Of a stretch of DNA of 64,000 bases, positions 1 through 13,628 are shown piece by piece (the first letter of the stretch is position 1; each line of letters starts with the position of its first letter). A program made the translations under genes and the position numbers. Where the stretch lies: contig NW_027307658.1 in NCBI RefSeq assembly GCF_964275005.1, forward strand, positions 124,001 to 188,000, read 5' to 3'. Origin of the DNA: Diadema setosum (taxonomy: Eukaryota; Echinodermata; Echinoidea; Diadematoida; Diadematidae). The notes beneath the pieces were generated by a model. It saw nothing but the letters and a program-made list of their open reading frames with translations, ran no database searches and had not been told where the DNA came from.

Positions 1-2349
1 TCTTTCTTGACAATGTAAAATCATTGTAACCATCTTTAATTTGTAAAGCGTATGGTTGCAGAGATTTGTTATAACAAGTTGAAACAGCTATTTTGAGTGT
101 GGTATCTTATTGCAAAATCAAATTTTCAAAGATTTTCAATTGAATAGTATAATTCCCTTTGCAATATCAACCAAGTAAACTCATATGTATTTCCCTCATA
201 TTTCCCGCATTTTAGAACTACATCATCTATTTCCCAAATTTTAATTATATCTTAACTATCTTATCCTAAATTATGATGATGCGTGGCTGCTCTTTATAAT
301 ATCAATCTAAAATTTGGTCCACTAAATGAATATTTGTCCCATTCAATTTCTTCATGAAAAACATTTTGCCTTTGCAAATATAACAGTTGAAATTAAAGAA
401 GATTGGATTAATCCTCCCTTCTTTAAAATGTCTACTATTCTCTATATCCTGCCGTGAATATAACATGTCAAAATGAATCAACGGTATTTGAACATTTAAT
501 AATCGAATATAACGTAATTACATAGAAAAAGAAATCCCTTCTACTGTCCCTGACATAACACACGCACACACACACACACACACACAAACAAAAATTATGT
601 ATTTGCTATGATTGCTATGTCCATGTGTTGTGATCCTTCACTTCCCAATGGCAATATGTGAGTGAACATGAAAATAAAATCCTTCATTTCAGTGTTTGTG
701 CAATGTGGAATAAATCATTTGAATAAAGCCATCATTTCACAATGTGTTTCATAATGTGAAGCGTAATATAAACGTTACTAAATAATGCAATGGCAAGCTT
801 CTTTCAAAGGAGTGATTGGTTGAGAAGAGGATTCAACTTTCATTTTTTTTTTGAGATACATGAAACCACTTTATAAAATGAAAAAGACCGTACAATTCTG
901 GATGAATTGAAAGTTTATCAGATATCTCGGAAAAGGCTTAAGAAATCTTCAAATAAAGTATAGTACATATGCATGTACTGACTTGCAGTGATTATCTACG
1001 GACTTTTGAGGTAAGTGGGTCAAAGTAAACTTCTCAAAATATCACTTTCCCCTTATATTTATGCAATATTGCCTGCATGATTTTTCATTGAAACTTTGTG
1101 TATACTGTTATTGCATTGCGCGCAGCAGAGATTTTCTGGGAAATTTTTGTTTGTTTGTTTGTTTTTTTTTACAAAAAAGTAAAAGGTCAAGAGAAAATAC
1201 TAAATTTCACTTCTTCCTCCATATCTCGGATGTTGCTCAAGGTATCATCATGACATTTAGTTACGTAGATATGTGTGCATGTCCTGCCTGACCGTGATTC
1301 TCTTGGGAATTTCAGGGTCAAAGGGTCAAAGGTTAAGGGTCAGAGGTCAGGTTCAAATACTAAAATTTGACTATTCAAAACTGAATTTACACTTTCTCTC
1401 CATACCTTGAAAATGAATCATTGCAAAAAAAACTTATAAAAGGGTCAAAAGTCAAATAAGAATCCTCAAATCCCCCCCCCAAAAGACCCCCTCTCTTAGA
1501 CAATCATAGCTATGAATCCAAATAAACCTTTACTTCAAGGAAAGTGAACATTCAACACATTTGTGACAAACATGATATTTTAATATTTTGCCAATAATGT
1601 GAAACTTTCATCAGACATTATCTAGAAGTACGATAGACCTACTAGGAGAACCATGCATTATGTCAGATGTATACCAGTCGCCATGGCATTTTAGATTTTT
1701 ATTGTAATTGTTACAGCATGCAAAATAAATCACACAAATTCTGTCTCCTTAAATCTTGTCAGATACGATGACCATTCATGACAAAGTTCATTTGCTCATT
1801 ATTATACACGAAAATGAATTAATATGGTCTGACCTGAAAAAGCAAAGGGCGAAGATTATTTGAGATACAAAATGGGAAAGATCGCCTTTAGTATCAAAGC
1901 AAATATACACATGCAGATATATAGAAATATACAAATATAATGTCCAATAACAACAGGGTTTATGAAAAATGACTACTGGAACGCAGCATAGTACATGCAT
2001 ATTATGTTCTTAAATTCCTTCTTTCATTACAATGACTGTTGCCTAAATTTTGCAAAACTCGAATAAAGTAAAGAATGCCTCTGAGGTATATTATGTGACG
2101 GAATCTCTAAGAGGAAAAAAACAACAGAAAAGCAAAAGATGACACAGCACTCAACCTGAACCGAGTCAGGGCATAATTACCATGACATATTTCATGTTAC
2201 ATGCACACTTGTTTCTACCGACACACAATTCAGTAAATTTGCGTGCTGAATTGAGAGTTATACATTGTTACATGTGCTCTATGGCTTTATGAAATCGGTC
2301 GGAATTGTAAAGATACCTTGATCTCTGTAGTGTGAATGATGAAAAGGGT
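1..2349. other. Gene-free AT-rich stretch
   Basis: I see no supportable exon here. A CA microsatellite lies at about 559-586. Around 1310-1350 there is a run of GGTCAAAGGTTAAGGGTCA-type sequence that resembles, in the other orientation, the TTTGACCTTTGACC repeats at 35.3-36.2 kb. The small open frames look like chance. Confidence 0.6.
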
Positions 2350-2682
2350 GCACGTAACGAGACCGACACCCACGATTCATACAGCCCACGAGTCATACAG
2401 CGCACAAATCATACAGCCCACGAGTTATACAGCTCAAGTCATACAGCCCATGAGTTCGACAGTAAGCCAACAAGACCCACGAGACCGACACATTACGCGC
2501 CGTGTTGTATCTGTCGAACTCGTGGGCTGTTTTTACCTATTTCAAATGTCGAACTCATGGGCTTTATTTGCCTATTGTCGAACTCATGGGCTATATGACT
2601 CGTGAGCTGTATGACTCATGGACCTGTTTTCAACGTCGAACTCGTGGGCTGTATGACTCGTGGGTGTCGGTCTAGTGGGATG
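2350..2682. repeat. Foldback element built from iterated short motifs
   Basis: The outer ends are inverted copies: GACCGACACCCACGA near 2361 and its complement ending near 2673. Between them the left half repeats CATACAGCCCACGAGT-like units several times. The right half repeats GTCGAACTCGTGGGCTGT-like units, which are largely the reverse complement. The whole could fold into several alternative hairpins. It resembles a non-autonomous DNA element or foldback satellite; I do not recognise the family. Short open frames across it are by-products of the motif repetition. Confidence 0.6.
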
Positions 2683-2974
2683 ACCCTGATGAAAACAAGG
2701 ATTCCGCATGCCATTAGCACTTTTGAGGAAAGTATCGCATTGACAATTACACGACAACGTACGGTTTTAATGCTCTTTGACAGATAGACCAAGGTCTCAT
2801 TAAATATTTCAATTAATTTGCAATGATTCTACAGCAGGTTGTAACAGCCGAACAATAGAACGAAAAACGAGGCTCGCTTATCTTTAAAAGATTTTCCTTT
2901 GTACCCTTCTGGCTAAAAAAAAAAGAAGAAAAAAATCAATCAAATTGTATATCGCATTGTACAAAAGTGGTACA

Positions 2975-3249
2975 TTAGCAGAACGAGTGAAACTTCCATC
3001 GACCAGTCGATCCACTCCATGTCATAATCCCGATGGATGTGAACTCTAACGGGTCTGGATCCGACCAATTAAAGAATGGTTCCGCGTTGCCATAGCGACC
3101 GAGTGAAAAGTTTCCCGAGGCAAAGTTCAGCCAGAAACGATCGTACACTGGAGGCCCAGACAGCACGTTGTCGCTGGACATGGTCTTCTTCAACATGAGG
3201 ACATCTAGACGGTGAATCTTTGTAACTGTGTTTCCATTTCCACCAATAA
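2975..3249 (-). CDS. Exon 5 of the EGF/FAMeT gene (FAMeT domain end and stop)
   Basis: The exon starts after a CGAACAG acceptor and runs 90 codons to TAA. It contains IGGNGNTVTKIHRLDVL, RFWLNFASGNFSLGRYG, FFNWSDPDPLEF and GIMTWSGSTGRWKF, the conserved second half of the Methyltransf_FA domain, and ends FHSFC. I saw no clear AATAAA close downstream. Confidence 0.88.
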
Positions 3250-6200
3250 CTGTTCGAAAATTGATATTTTTGAAATGGATTTTAGTGAATACATTTTTAA
3301 ATATCATCGATAAATGCAAACATTTCAGAAATGTATCAAAGGTCATACGTAGCTGGCAATAGTAAAGGGATGAAACATTTCGTATCATTATCTTTCATGT
3401 TATACACCATGGTGTTTCAGTAAACCTAGTGGGATTTTCTTCTATATCCTCTATAAAGATAAGTAAACTAATCGTCATCATTACAACTTTTTCACATTAC
3501 AGCTAGTACAAATTATACGATATTATCCGTATCATCCACATACTGACAAGAAAACGTACATTTTATGAATGCTAGGTATTGATAATAAAAAAAAGGATTG
3601 CGTGCGAGAAGTGGTTTTTACATCAATTTGTAAGAGTGACAGAATATCTGAAAAAAATTCAGTAAGAATGTAATAGGGTGGTGACAGATGGCACGATAAT
3701 ACCATTTTTCTCACAAGGCTAACGGGATTCGGGAGAAGTAATTAGCAAACATTAGAACTACTGAAAACAACTAAAATGTATCGTTGTGTGATTTTCTCAT
3801 GTACTGATCAAATTAGGTGAAAATCTTTTGTCCCGGTTCTATGAAAAAAGGGGGCAATTGTCTATCAAACTAAACAAACTTGAAACTCCAATAGACGGAC
3901 ATAATTTTGATTAGCTAAGAATATTGCTCACCTGACAGTTTTTATACCTAAAGTGAAAGATTTATGCATCACATAAACGACAAGTGCAAATACTGTCATC
4001 CTGTTATTGCAATGACATCTTTTTTTATCTTTCCGATTTTGGATAATCGAGGGTTGATTTTTTTCCCCATCATTTTAACTCGTTCGCTGTATACATGTAC
4101 AGATAAAGTGGTACATACAAACACGTGTTCATGAATATCATGAAAATCGTTAAAAGTGTTAAGTAATCACTGACATTACCATACAAAGAACAACTGAATA
4201 CCTGACTATAAGAACGACCCAAGTCTATTAGAAAAAATTAAGGAAAAATAAAAATGAATACATACCTTCCTACTGCTTTTAGTGTTTTCATTAATTGGGA
4301 TGTTATTTACACAAATCTAATATAAAAGAGTCACTTGAATAATTATCTGTATTTGCATGACACATCACTTCGTAAATGGTTTCCAAAGGCGATAGCCAAA
4401 TTTGGACTCGGGTCGTTCTTATATTTAGGTATTCAATGACTAGACTAATCTAAGCATTTTGCTTTCGACAATGAAGGCAGATGTGTAATGAACATACTTT
4501 ATAAGTGTACGTGCATATAAAAAAAAAAAATGTGTTAACGAATGACATTATAATTATTACTTGTAAAAGAACAATCACCAGAATATTGAAAGCATAATAG
4601 GGAGCTTTAGATTTTAGACGCGCGGACGTTCAAAGGGGAAAAAACATGGTCTGAGCGTGCGCAGAAGCGTGCGTCAACTTGACGTGAGCTTCTGCGCACG
4701 CTCAGACCATGTTTTTTCCCCTTTGAACGTCCGCGCGTCTAAAATCTAAAGTTCCCTATTGCTTTCGACAAGGAAGAGCCTCACCGATTTCATATGGGAT
4801 ATTCGTCGTGGAAGGCTCCATTGTGAAGGCGATGCGAGCTGCCTTATCCGTGCTGACTTCAAAATCCAGTGACGTCATATCTGTTCTGATGTCCAGTCCA
4901 TGAAGGTTGTAGACTTTTTGGTTACCGCTGTCTGGTGTGTGGATTACGTTGCAAGCTTCAAATTAAAACGAAAAACGTCTACTGAAATACATGACTGTAC
5001 TGCAACATCGTAAAAATTCGTTTGATGTTTGGTAAAATGCTGCTGCTACTGTTGTGTTTGTGGTTGTTGTTTTCGAAATCTTTGCACAGTGACTAATATT
5101 TCACTTTGCACAGTGACTAATATTTCACTGAATATCCAACAAAATACTAGAACTGAATGAAGTTATGTTTAATTGTGCCTGATAAAAAGACCTTATTCAT
5201 GTACTATAAATTCATTTAAAAACACTTATTTTAACGTCATACCTTGGGTCCTGTGTACTGCATGTGTGTATGTTGCAATGCCTGAGAGCAGACATGACGA
5301 TGCGTGTTTGTTTTAGATGTCTTAACTCATAAGATACACCCAAAACAAATCGCACACATACATGACTGCAATTAAAAAAATAATCTGTTTCTTACAACAG
5401 TTTTTGCCGAAGAATTCTTCACCACAGGAACACTTGTACCCAGTGTATGTCTCCGTACAATTTCCTCCATTGTCACATGGTGAAGAAGCACAATCTAAAA
5501 AGGAGAACAAATCTCTATATGAGATAATTACGTGCATCAAAACAGAATCTTCTTTACACAAAGACAGAATTTGATGCCTCGCTGTCTTTATTACGGACTT
5601 GAAATTTAGTCTGTTTAAACTTTGAATGTGTAAGTACTGGGAAATAGATAAAGGATTACTCAATCACAGGCGAAGTGGGTTAAAAAGGACAGTCTAAATT
5701 TGTATCATCATTTCTCTTTAAATGGAAAGATGTTCTGAGTTATTTTTTTTCAATTTCTTCTGGTGACAAAAGATGATATTTGGTTGATGCAACAAACACC
5801 CTTCTCAATTCATAGTATTCCTGAAATTGGTGATCACTTACAATAGTGTATTTCTTTTGTAACGGAGGTCCTTTTACCCCTTGGCCTCGAACAAAACAGG
5901 CCACTGTGGTCTATCAACACACGTCTTTGTCAATATTTATTTTTTGCATTTTTTTTTTCTTTACTGATTCCATGATTGAGGACGATTAATTGTTTGAAGT
6001 TTTGTTCAAGGCACGTAGTTTAGTATTTTTTGGAAAACATTATTGATCTATGTGTAGATGATTACAACGTAGTTTGGTTTAAGAGATGAGAAACAGCAAA
6101 TGGCGATAATAGTGGGGGGTTTTGGAGGGGGGGGGGGGTGGGGGTGCAGTCCGAATAGGGAAAAAATAACATAAATATAAAGAAATGCAGACGAAACTCG

Positions 6201-9200
6201 GACTAAAAGTAACGAGAATGCCATCAATAATCAATAGCTTTCAAACAAAAAATTAACAATTATTGACTTTGAATATCAACACGTTTTATCTTCCGTATAG
6301 ATGTAATAATGCACTGTGTATAATCAAATATGGCACTTATAATGTGAAAAGATGTATACAAGACTGAGTCCTTGTAAGAAGCAATGTTACTCCATTCGGG
6401 CAAAACGGACCAGTTGGTCCAATTTGCCCATATGTGGGAATCATTTTGGAGTTTTGCCATGAAAATCGAAATACTTCTGGGTTTTTCTGGTATTTTGTTT
6501 TAGCATGTTTGCCACAGCTTGATTTTTTGATACTTTTTTTTAAACTCTCTCCACTAGAGTTACAGAATTTACATCCACATCCATCACAATCATGCTACAT
6601 TTAGAATATGTCCAATACATTTGCAAAAACGTCATTTATATTTATAGTTTCATGACATTACTATTAGTAGAATTCATTATTTTGGCACTTTAGGTCTTTG
6701 TAACTGGATGGTTTTCAGCAATGCCGCATTCTCAGCACACTGGCGTACCTTTCACGCTCAACAACCACACGATGACACTTTGAAGAACTTCAAAGCAGAC
6801 AGCGATGTACAACATGTACAAAGATGGTCATTTATTGTCTTGTAGATGAAGTTCACAAGTCTTCCGGTGCGGTATAAGAGAGTGGGTATCTCCCACACAA
6901 TGAGTGACCGATGAATACATGAATGCTCGAATCAACTAACTTCAAAGAACAAAATCATTCTATTTATAATGATTCCGAGGGTGCAGCACATGGTGCTATG
7001 GAAAATTTTGTCTAGCACCACCTAGCAACACCTAGCAACAACATAATGAATATAATAGCATTTACATGCTCCACCCCTTAATAATTTATGCAAACCATCC
7101 TCCAATCAGTTGTCGGTTACATGGCTTTAGGCCATGATCATGCCTGTTCAAAAGTGACCATCAGGCTGACCACTAGACTACACTCTACTTTGTCTTAGCG
7201 ACTGTCCACTACCACCTGGCTGGTCATGATGGAAAATCCCATGTATATATGTGTGGTGCTTCTCCCTCCTCTCTGGTAGGGGCTAGCACCCTTCCCAAAA
7301 CTTTCCATAAGTTTCCCCAGACTCGACATTTCTTATATATTTGATTGTAACAGTTTGTACTGGGGAAACAGCCGAAACTTTCCACAAATTTCCAAAGACT
7401 CAACATCTTCTTTGTATTTCTTTATATTATGGTTTGCGAACTCAACAATTTGCAAACAGTTTACAAAGGAGAAGACAGTTTTCTGCTGAATGATCACCTT
7501 TTATACCATAGAGCCAATATGGCGGCTGCAGTATTGATGCACTAACTATATGCTGTAAAATGAAATGTCATCCTTTCAAATGACTGATATTCAATATCAT
7601 CAATTTGTGGTGCATGTATGACACATGATTGATCCACTTGCTCTGTCACAGTCTTACACTTAGATAAAATGACTTATAAAGGTGTAATCGCTTCTAAACA
7701 AGAAAAAAGAACGGAAAGGGACGAGGGCGAGGAAAGAGGACACATGAGTGTTTGAGATTTGCTGTGTATTCTTGGTTCAACTTCTGTTTGAATGGCGTGA
7801 CTGTGTCGTGCTCTGTGCCGTCGGATAGATACAAAAATATTATTTCACTGCTTTCTAGGTGCTGAATTGAAACGTTTGCTTGTTAAACCTGGAATAATTG
7901 AAAATCCCGTAAGCAATTTAAACTACAAAATGAATTCTGAGTCCGCAGATGAATACGCATTTCAAATTTGAAAACCCTGTAATCCTGTGCTGTACTTCTT
8001 CTTTTTTTACAAGAAAAGATAAACAGCATCACATATCTGAAATGACCAGGTTGAACAATATAAAGGCATATTCTACATCTTATAAAGGAGTGTGGACATC
8101 ATTCAACATCACAACAATACCATTTAAAGTCTATCCATCATAAACTGGATTTTAGTTCTTGCCACATTTTAACAACTTTGAACTCGCCGCATACATAAGG
8201 GAGTCAGCGCATTTCATGATTGCTCAGTCATTACAAATAACACCATTGGAAAGCGGAATAATCAAGTACTCAGATAAAACATTTGTTTGTTTGTTTGTTT
8301 GTTCACTTCCATCTGGGAAGATGGCTGGATAGCCCATATTCTATTCAACTACTGTAAGCTGGTCTTCCATGGGGCCCAGTTGGATGCGAGGTGGGACCAC
8401 TTCACCGGGTTCAACACTCTGCTTTTTGCGTTGAATGAATGAAGCGGGATCTTTTACGTGCATGTGTTGTGACTCTCTCACACGCTGGACCTCCATTTCA
8501 AGTTCTTTCCGAGGGACAGAGTGCTTTGCCTCTTGCTAGAGGGGACGGTATAATTACACACAACATTGTTCAGTCCAGACTTGGGTTCGAACCCGGGTCC
8601 ATAGGATCGTGAGGCAGATACGTGTACATTTGTGTGTTTGGGTGTGTGGTGTAGATAATTATTATAACATGCAATTATACGCATCGCAGCCCTTTATCAC
8701 ATTCATCATCTAATCATCATAATCAACTAATGGCACTATAATGGGGTTGCCAATCTTGCCATGACAACACAAGGAGGTAAATCGTTTGGGTAATTCCTAA
8801 ATTGACACTGTCTGGTATGATATACATCGTATTATTATTAATATGATCAGCATCATTACCATCATCAGATGGTACCGGCTTTGTCTTCAATAATTGTAAA
8901 ATTCCATTTTACACTAACGAGAATCTGGGAAAGTATACGACATCCTTTTGCGAAAAACTATACATAATATCGAGACATGTGTAAATCCGCGGTTAATAAA
9001 TCATTGTATGTGTGTGAGTGTGTGTGTGTGGGTGTGTGTGTGTGTGTGTGTTGTGTGTGTGTGCGAGTATGTATGTGGGAGTATGTGTGTGCGTGCGTGG
9101 GGTTTTTGGGTGTATGATAAGAACAAGAATATGAAACATATGCAAAACATCTCAAAACACTTGTTTTAGAAAAGTATGCATGGTGTTCTGTTGCTTATTG

Positions 9201-12200
9201 TATTACAGATAATGACGATCTACAAAATAACTAGACTTGGAATTTGTCAAGACTGACAAATTAGGTGATCCGATTTTTTTTTTAATCAATGATTCGAGTC
9301 CTGATCGCAATAGGCATGACCATATAGGTTTCATCTGTGTTTAGAGACATTGGACGTGTGATATTTGGATTCTCATTTAGAAAAGAGAGTCAGGTCTGCT
9401 ATCTTTGTTACCAAATTCGGTATACACTATAACGAGGATACAGAATGAAGTATATTTGACCATTGACCCAACTTTGCACAGCCAAGATGGCATCTGAGCA
9501 AAAAGTGGTTATTTTGTGAAATGATTCTTGTAACATGGCCTTTGCGTGTGCAAAATATGGGAAAGATAGGACATGTATTCACCAAGATACAGGTTAAAAC
9601 ATTTATGACCTTTGACCCTAATTTACATACCCAAGATGGTGTCTGATCAAGTAGTTGTTATCTTATGAAATAATGTACGTGACATAAACTAAACATGTGC
9701 AAAATATGGGGATGATAGGGGCTGTTTTTCTTGAGTTATTGCAAAGAAAGTTGCAGAGAGAAAGAAATATCTCAATACATCGAAGATAAGTTTGATGTCA
9801 ACCAAGTTTTTTGACGTGATCTCGGCGTCGTATGAAAAAATGGAGAATCACTGATGATAGCCCGAAGTCTCAGCTACAACATATTAAAATCTGGGAGAAA
9901 TTTACAGAAGAGTAAGTGAGGTAGTGCTCGATAAAGACCGTCTTGTCAATTTTCATTTCCAGAAAAATTCCCTCCCATAGAGATAACACGTAAACTGGTT
10001 AAATTTGACAAGGTTACGTTATATCCATTTTCACGTGGTGAAGACATCATCCGATTAAAACTTTGATTAACAAAACTTAAAGAGTATTACATTGGCTACA
10101 ACATACTAAAATCTGAAAGAAATTCACCGAAGGGTAATTGAGCTAGTCGTCGATAAAGACAATCATGTCAATTTTCACATCTAGAAAAATTCCCTCCCAT
10201 AGAGATAACACGTCATAATGAAGATAAAGAAAGAAGTATATATGACCTTTGACCCTACTTTGCACAGACAAGATGGCGTCTGAGCAAAAAGTGGTTATTT
10301 TGTGAAATGATTCTTGTAACATGGTCTTTACGTATGCAAAATATGGGAAAGATAAGACATGTATTCACCAAGATACAGGATGAAACATTTTTGACCTTTG
10401 ACCCTAATTTACATACCCAAGAAGGTGCCCGATCAAGTAGTTGTTATTTTATGAAATAATGTACGTGACATAAACTAAACATGTGCAAAATATTGGGCTG
10501 ATAGAGCTTGTTTTTCTTGAGTTATTGCAAAGAAAGTTGCAGAAAGAAAGGAATATGAAAATACATGGAAGATAAGCTTTAATTTCAACCAAGTTTTTGG
10601 GCATGATGCCGACTCCTTATGAAAAAACGAAGGGCACATTAACGATAGCCCAAAGTCTCAGCTACAACATACTAAAATATGGGAGAAATTCACCGAAGCA
10701 TAAGTGAGCTAGTGCTCGATAAAGATAGTCATGTCAGTTTTCATTTCCAGAAAAACTGCACTCCCATAGAGATAACACGTAAACTGGTCAAATTTAACAA
10801 TGTTACTTTTAATCCCTTTTTACGAGGTGATGCCGTCATCCAATCAAAACGTTGTTATTATATGACTGAAAGACCATTTAATAAGCTACAACATATTGAA
10901 ATTTGGATGAAAATCAACAAAAGAATAAGTGAGATATGCTTGAGTGAACTTAAAATTCAATGACGTCATTTTGAAAATTTACTTTTTTTATTTTATTAAG
11001 AAATTTGATATCTTTTCATCATTTTTCCAGCATCGCCAACCCATGAAATGACATGTACAACTCATCAGCTTTCAGAATATGTAAAAAAAATGGGGGGTCA
11101 CCGTCCATCCTGACGAGTAAAATCGGATTCAAAATTGGCGATTTTTTGGCATTGTTGCACTGTATATCGCCATTGACGCGCGCGCGGAATTTCAACTTTG
11201 ACGGGCCCGTGTGACGTCATATTGAGTCGGATTGACTTGAAACTTGGTAGAAATATTCCTTGACATTTCAGGCATCCGATAAGTGTGAAAAAATGGGAAA
11301 TTTCTAATGCATAAGAGCTGTGCGTCCGTATATGTGCGCGCGCGTACGCGTCCGTCCAATTTTTTCAATTTTTCAAAAAATGCTCCGATTGGTCTGAAAC
11401 GTGTGCAAAAAAAATTTGAGCTCGATTTGAGCATACAAATATTTCAACGCGCGCGTACGCGCACGTTTTAAGAGAAAATATGAATTTTGATTATATGAGT
11501 AGAATGCGCTTGACTTGAACTATATGTGACATAAATTTCATTGAAAAATTCCATTCCATTAATGAGATAGGAGTGAAAATGTGTTTTCATATAATGACGT
11601 CATAGTGACGTCACGGTCGACTGATCACTATGATTCTATAAAATTTGTCGTCTTTGGGACATGATACATATATGGTATGAGTTTGAAGTTGATACTCTGA
11701 GTACTTTCTGAGTACGTAGATACACAACTTTTGTCCAGAAATAAAGAAGAAGAACAAAGAATCCGTACAGATACAGAAGGTGATCCGAGAGGATACTCGG
11801 ATCACCTAATAAATTGCTCTAGCGACACGTATCGGCTAAGACAATCCAGTCATTGGTGTATACATACCGGGAAGTCTACAAGTAAATCTTGTTTTCCCTT
11901 TCAGCATGGGATGATTTCCCGAGCGTCGTATTTCATCTTCAGTCATCAGTTTGGGTACCATGGAAACCGTTTGTCCGTTGACCAGTGTCACTGTGCCACA
12001 AATCATTTCCATTGCTGAACAGATTTCCTGGTTATTTTCATCCAGGTGGAGGGCGCTGGCCACTTCTTAACACAAAAAAGAAAAAGAAAAGAGCAAAAGG
12101 CAATGTATATGTTGTCATGATTAATTCAACGACAATTGAAATGTAATTATGTGTATAATGGGACTGCCAAATACTGCTGACTAAAGTACACAAGGAATAA

Positions 12201-13586
12201 CTATGACAAAGAATATAGGCCAAAAATAAAACACACACACATTAAAAATGACATAGAACATCAATTACGACGTTGTTTGCAAATCCCACTCTTGAATATT
12301 CAATTTCCTATTCGTGTATCTGTTAAGATATTGCTTAAGCTCTTAACCGTATTAAGTAATTCATCAGCACATTACTACCACATTCTACCTCTGTAGGCCT
12401 ACATGGTTTTACACTCTTATTACAAAGAAAATAGGGTAAATCAGTCAAATTTATTAGTAAAATAACGCATGATACACAACATGCGATGGGAATTTATTTT
12501 TTCTTCCAATACTACAAAGCAACCATCCCATCAAAATTAATGTTTTGTGACAAGATGTGAGATTGCAAAATTCCAAACCTTCTAAAGTCAAGTCTACTTT
12601 TATCTGGATATTTACCAGCAAGTGGGCAAAATGTTCTCCTCAAATGTCATTAAAACTACATTATCGCGACTTTAAAATTCTTACCGAAAATTATCAAAAT
12701 TGCACTGCAAATACTAAGATAAGGTTTCCTATGCATTTTTTCATTATAATTCCACTCTTTGCCTGCCATCTGCTATCCCCATTTATTCAGAGTCCTTTTA
12801 TCATCTTCCCATTATAATATTATCATGGGGGCGGGGAGAGATTGGCTCTTCTCTATCTTTCTCAGCCGCGCCAACAACGGACAACGGTTATCTCCTGGTG
12901 AGCGCTGATGCATGCGACTATAAAAAGTTTTAAACGTGTGAGCAATTGCAATTTAATTAATCATTATATTGAGCGCAAAGGCGGCATCCATTCCGTTTTC
13001 CATGGGGGGTGGGGATGGGGTGACCCAGACCAAATAAGTGGCAATTTAAATTCACATGTGCGATGAGAAATACCACCACTCCTGATAACACTGAAACACT
13101 TTCATCTCGATCCAAACGAGACATCTATCTTGCTTTACAATAAAGACAACTTAATAGAATAAAAAAACAAAAGAAAACGGGTTTTCGTATTCCGTATTTT
13201 TTTTCTGTTATTACCTGCATATTGAATTATCAAAACAGGCATCTCGTGGTACCAATAAAAAAAAAAAAAAAAAAACAACAAACAACTCTCACAGTGGTTA
13301 CCTTCATATTTTGTTGATCTCTAAGGATCAGTTCCAGGCATACACCTATTTTAATCTTCATATCACTCCTGTTATATTGAAATCATTGGACAGCATAATG
13401 AAATACAGTTACTGTTGGATAATAATGATACAAACTGTCAAGGATATTCATACTTAATCTATATGTCATTGTGAAAGACTTACACACTTCGATGGCAAAT
13501 ATTATATCAAAATATGAAAGTTCTACGTCGGTGTGTAATAAATAGATATCAAGAGTAAAAACAGTCGTATAAAAACACCGCAAGAG

Positions 13587-13628
<42 letters not shown>

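Noticed and set aside
8575-8605. tRNA gene suggested by GGGTTCGAACCC
   Set aside because: No matching A box, acceptor stem or cloverleaf around it; at most a SINE-type remnant.
11868-12065. Sushi (CCP) domain in exon 2 of the EGF/FAMeT gene
   Set aside because: Only three cysteines and no conserved Trp; the resemblance of TRFTCRLP to a CCP core is too slight to call.
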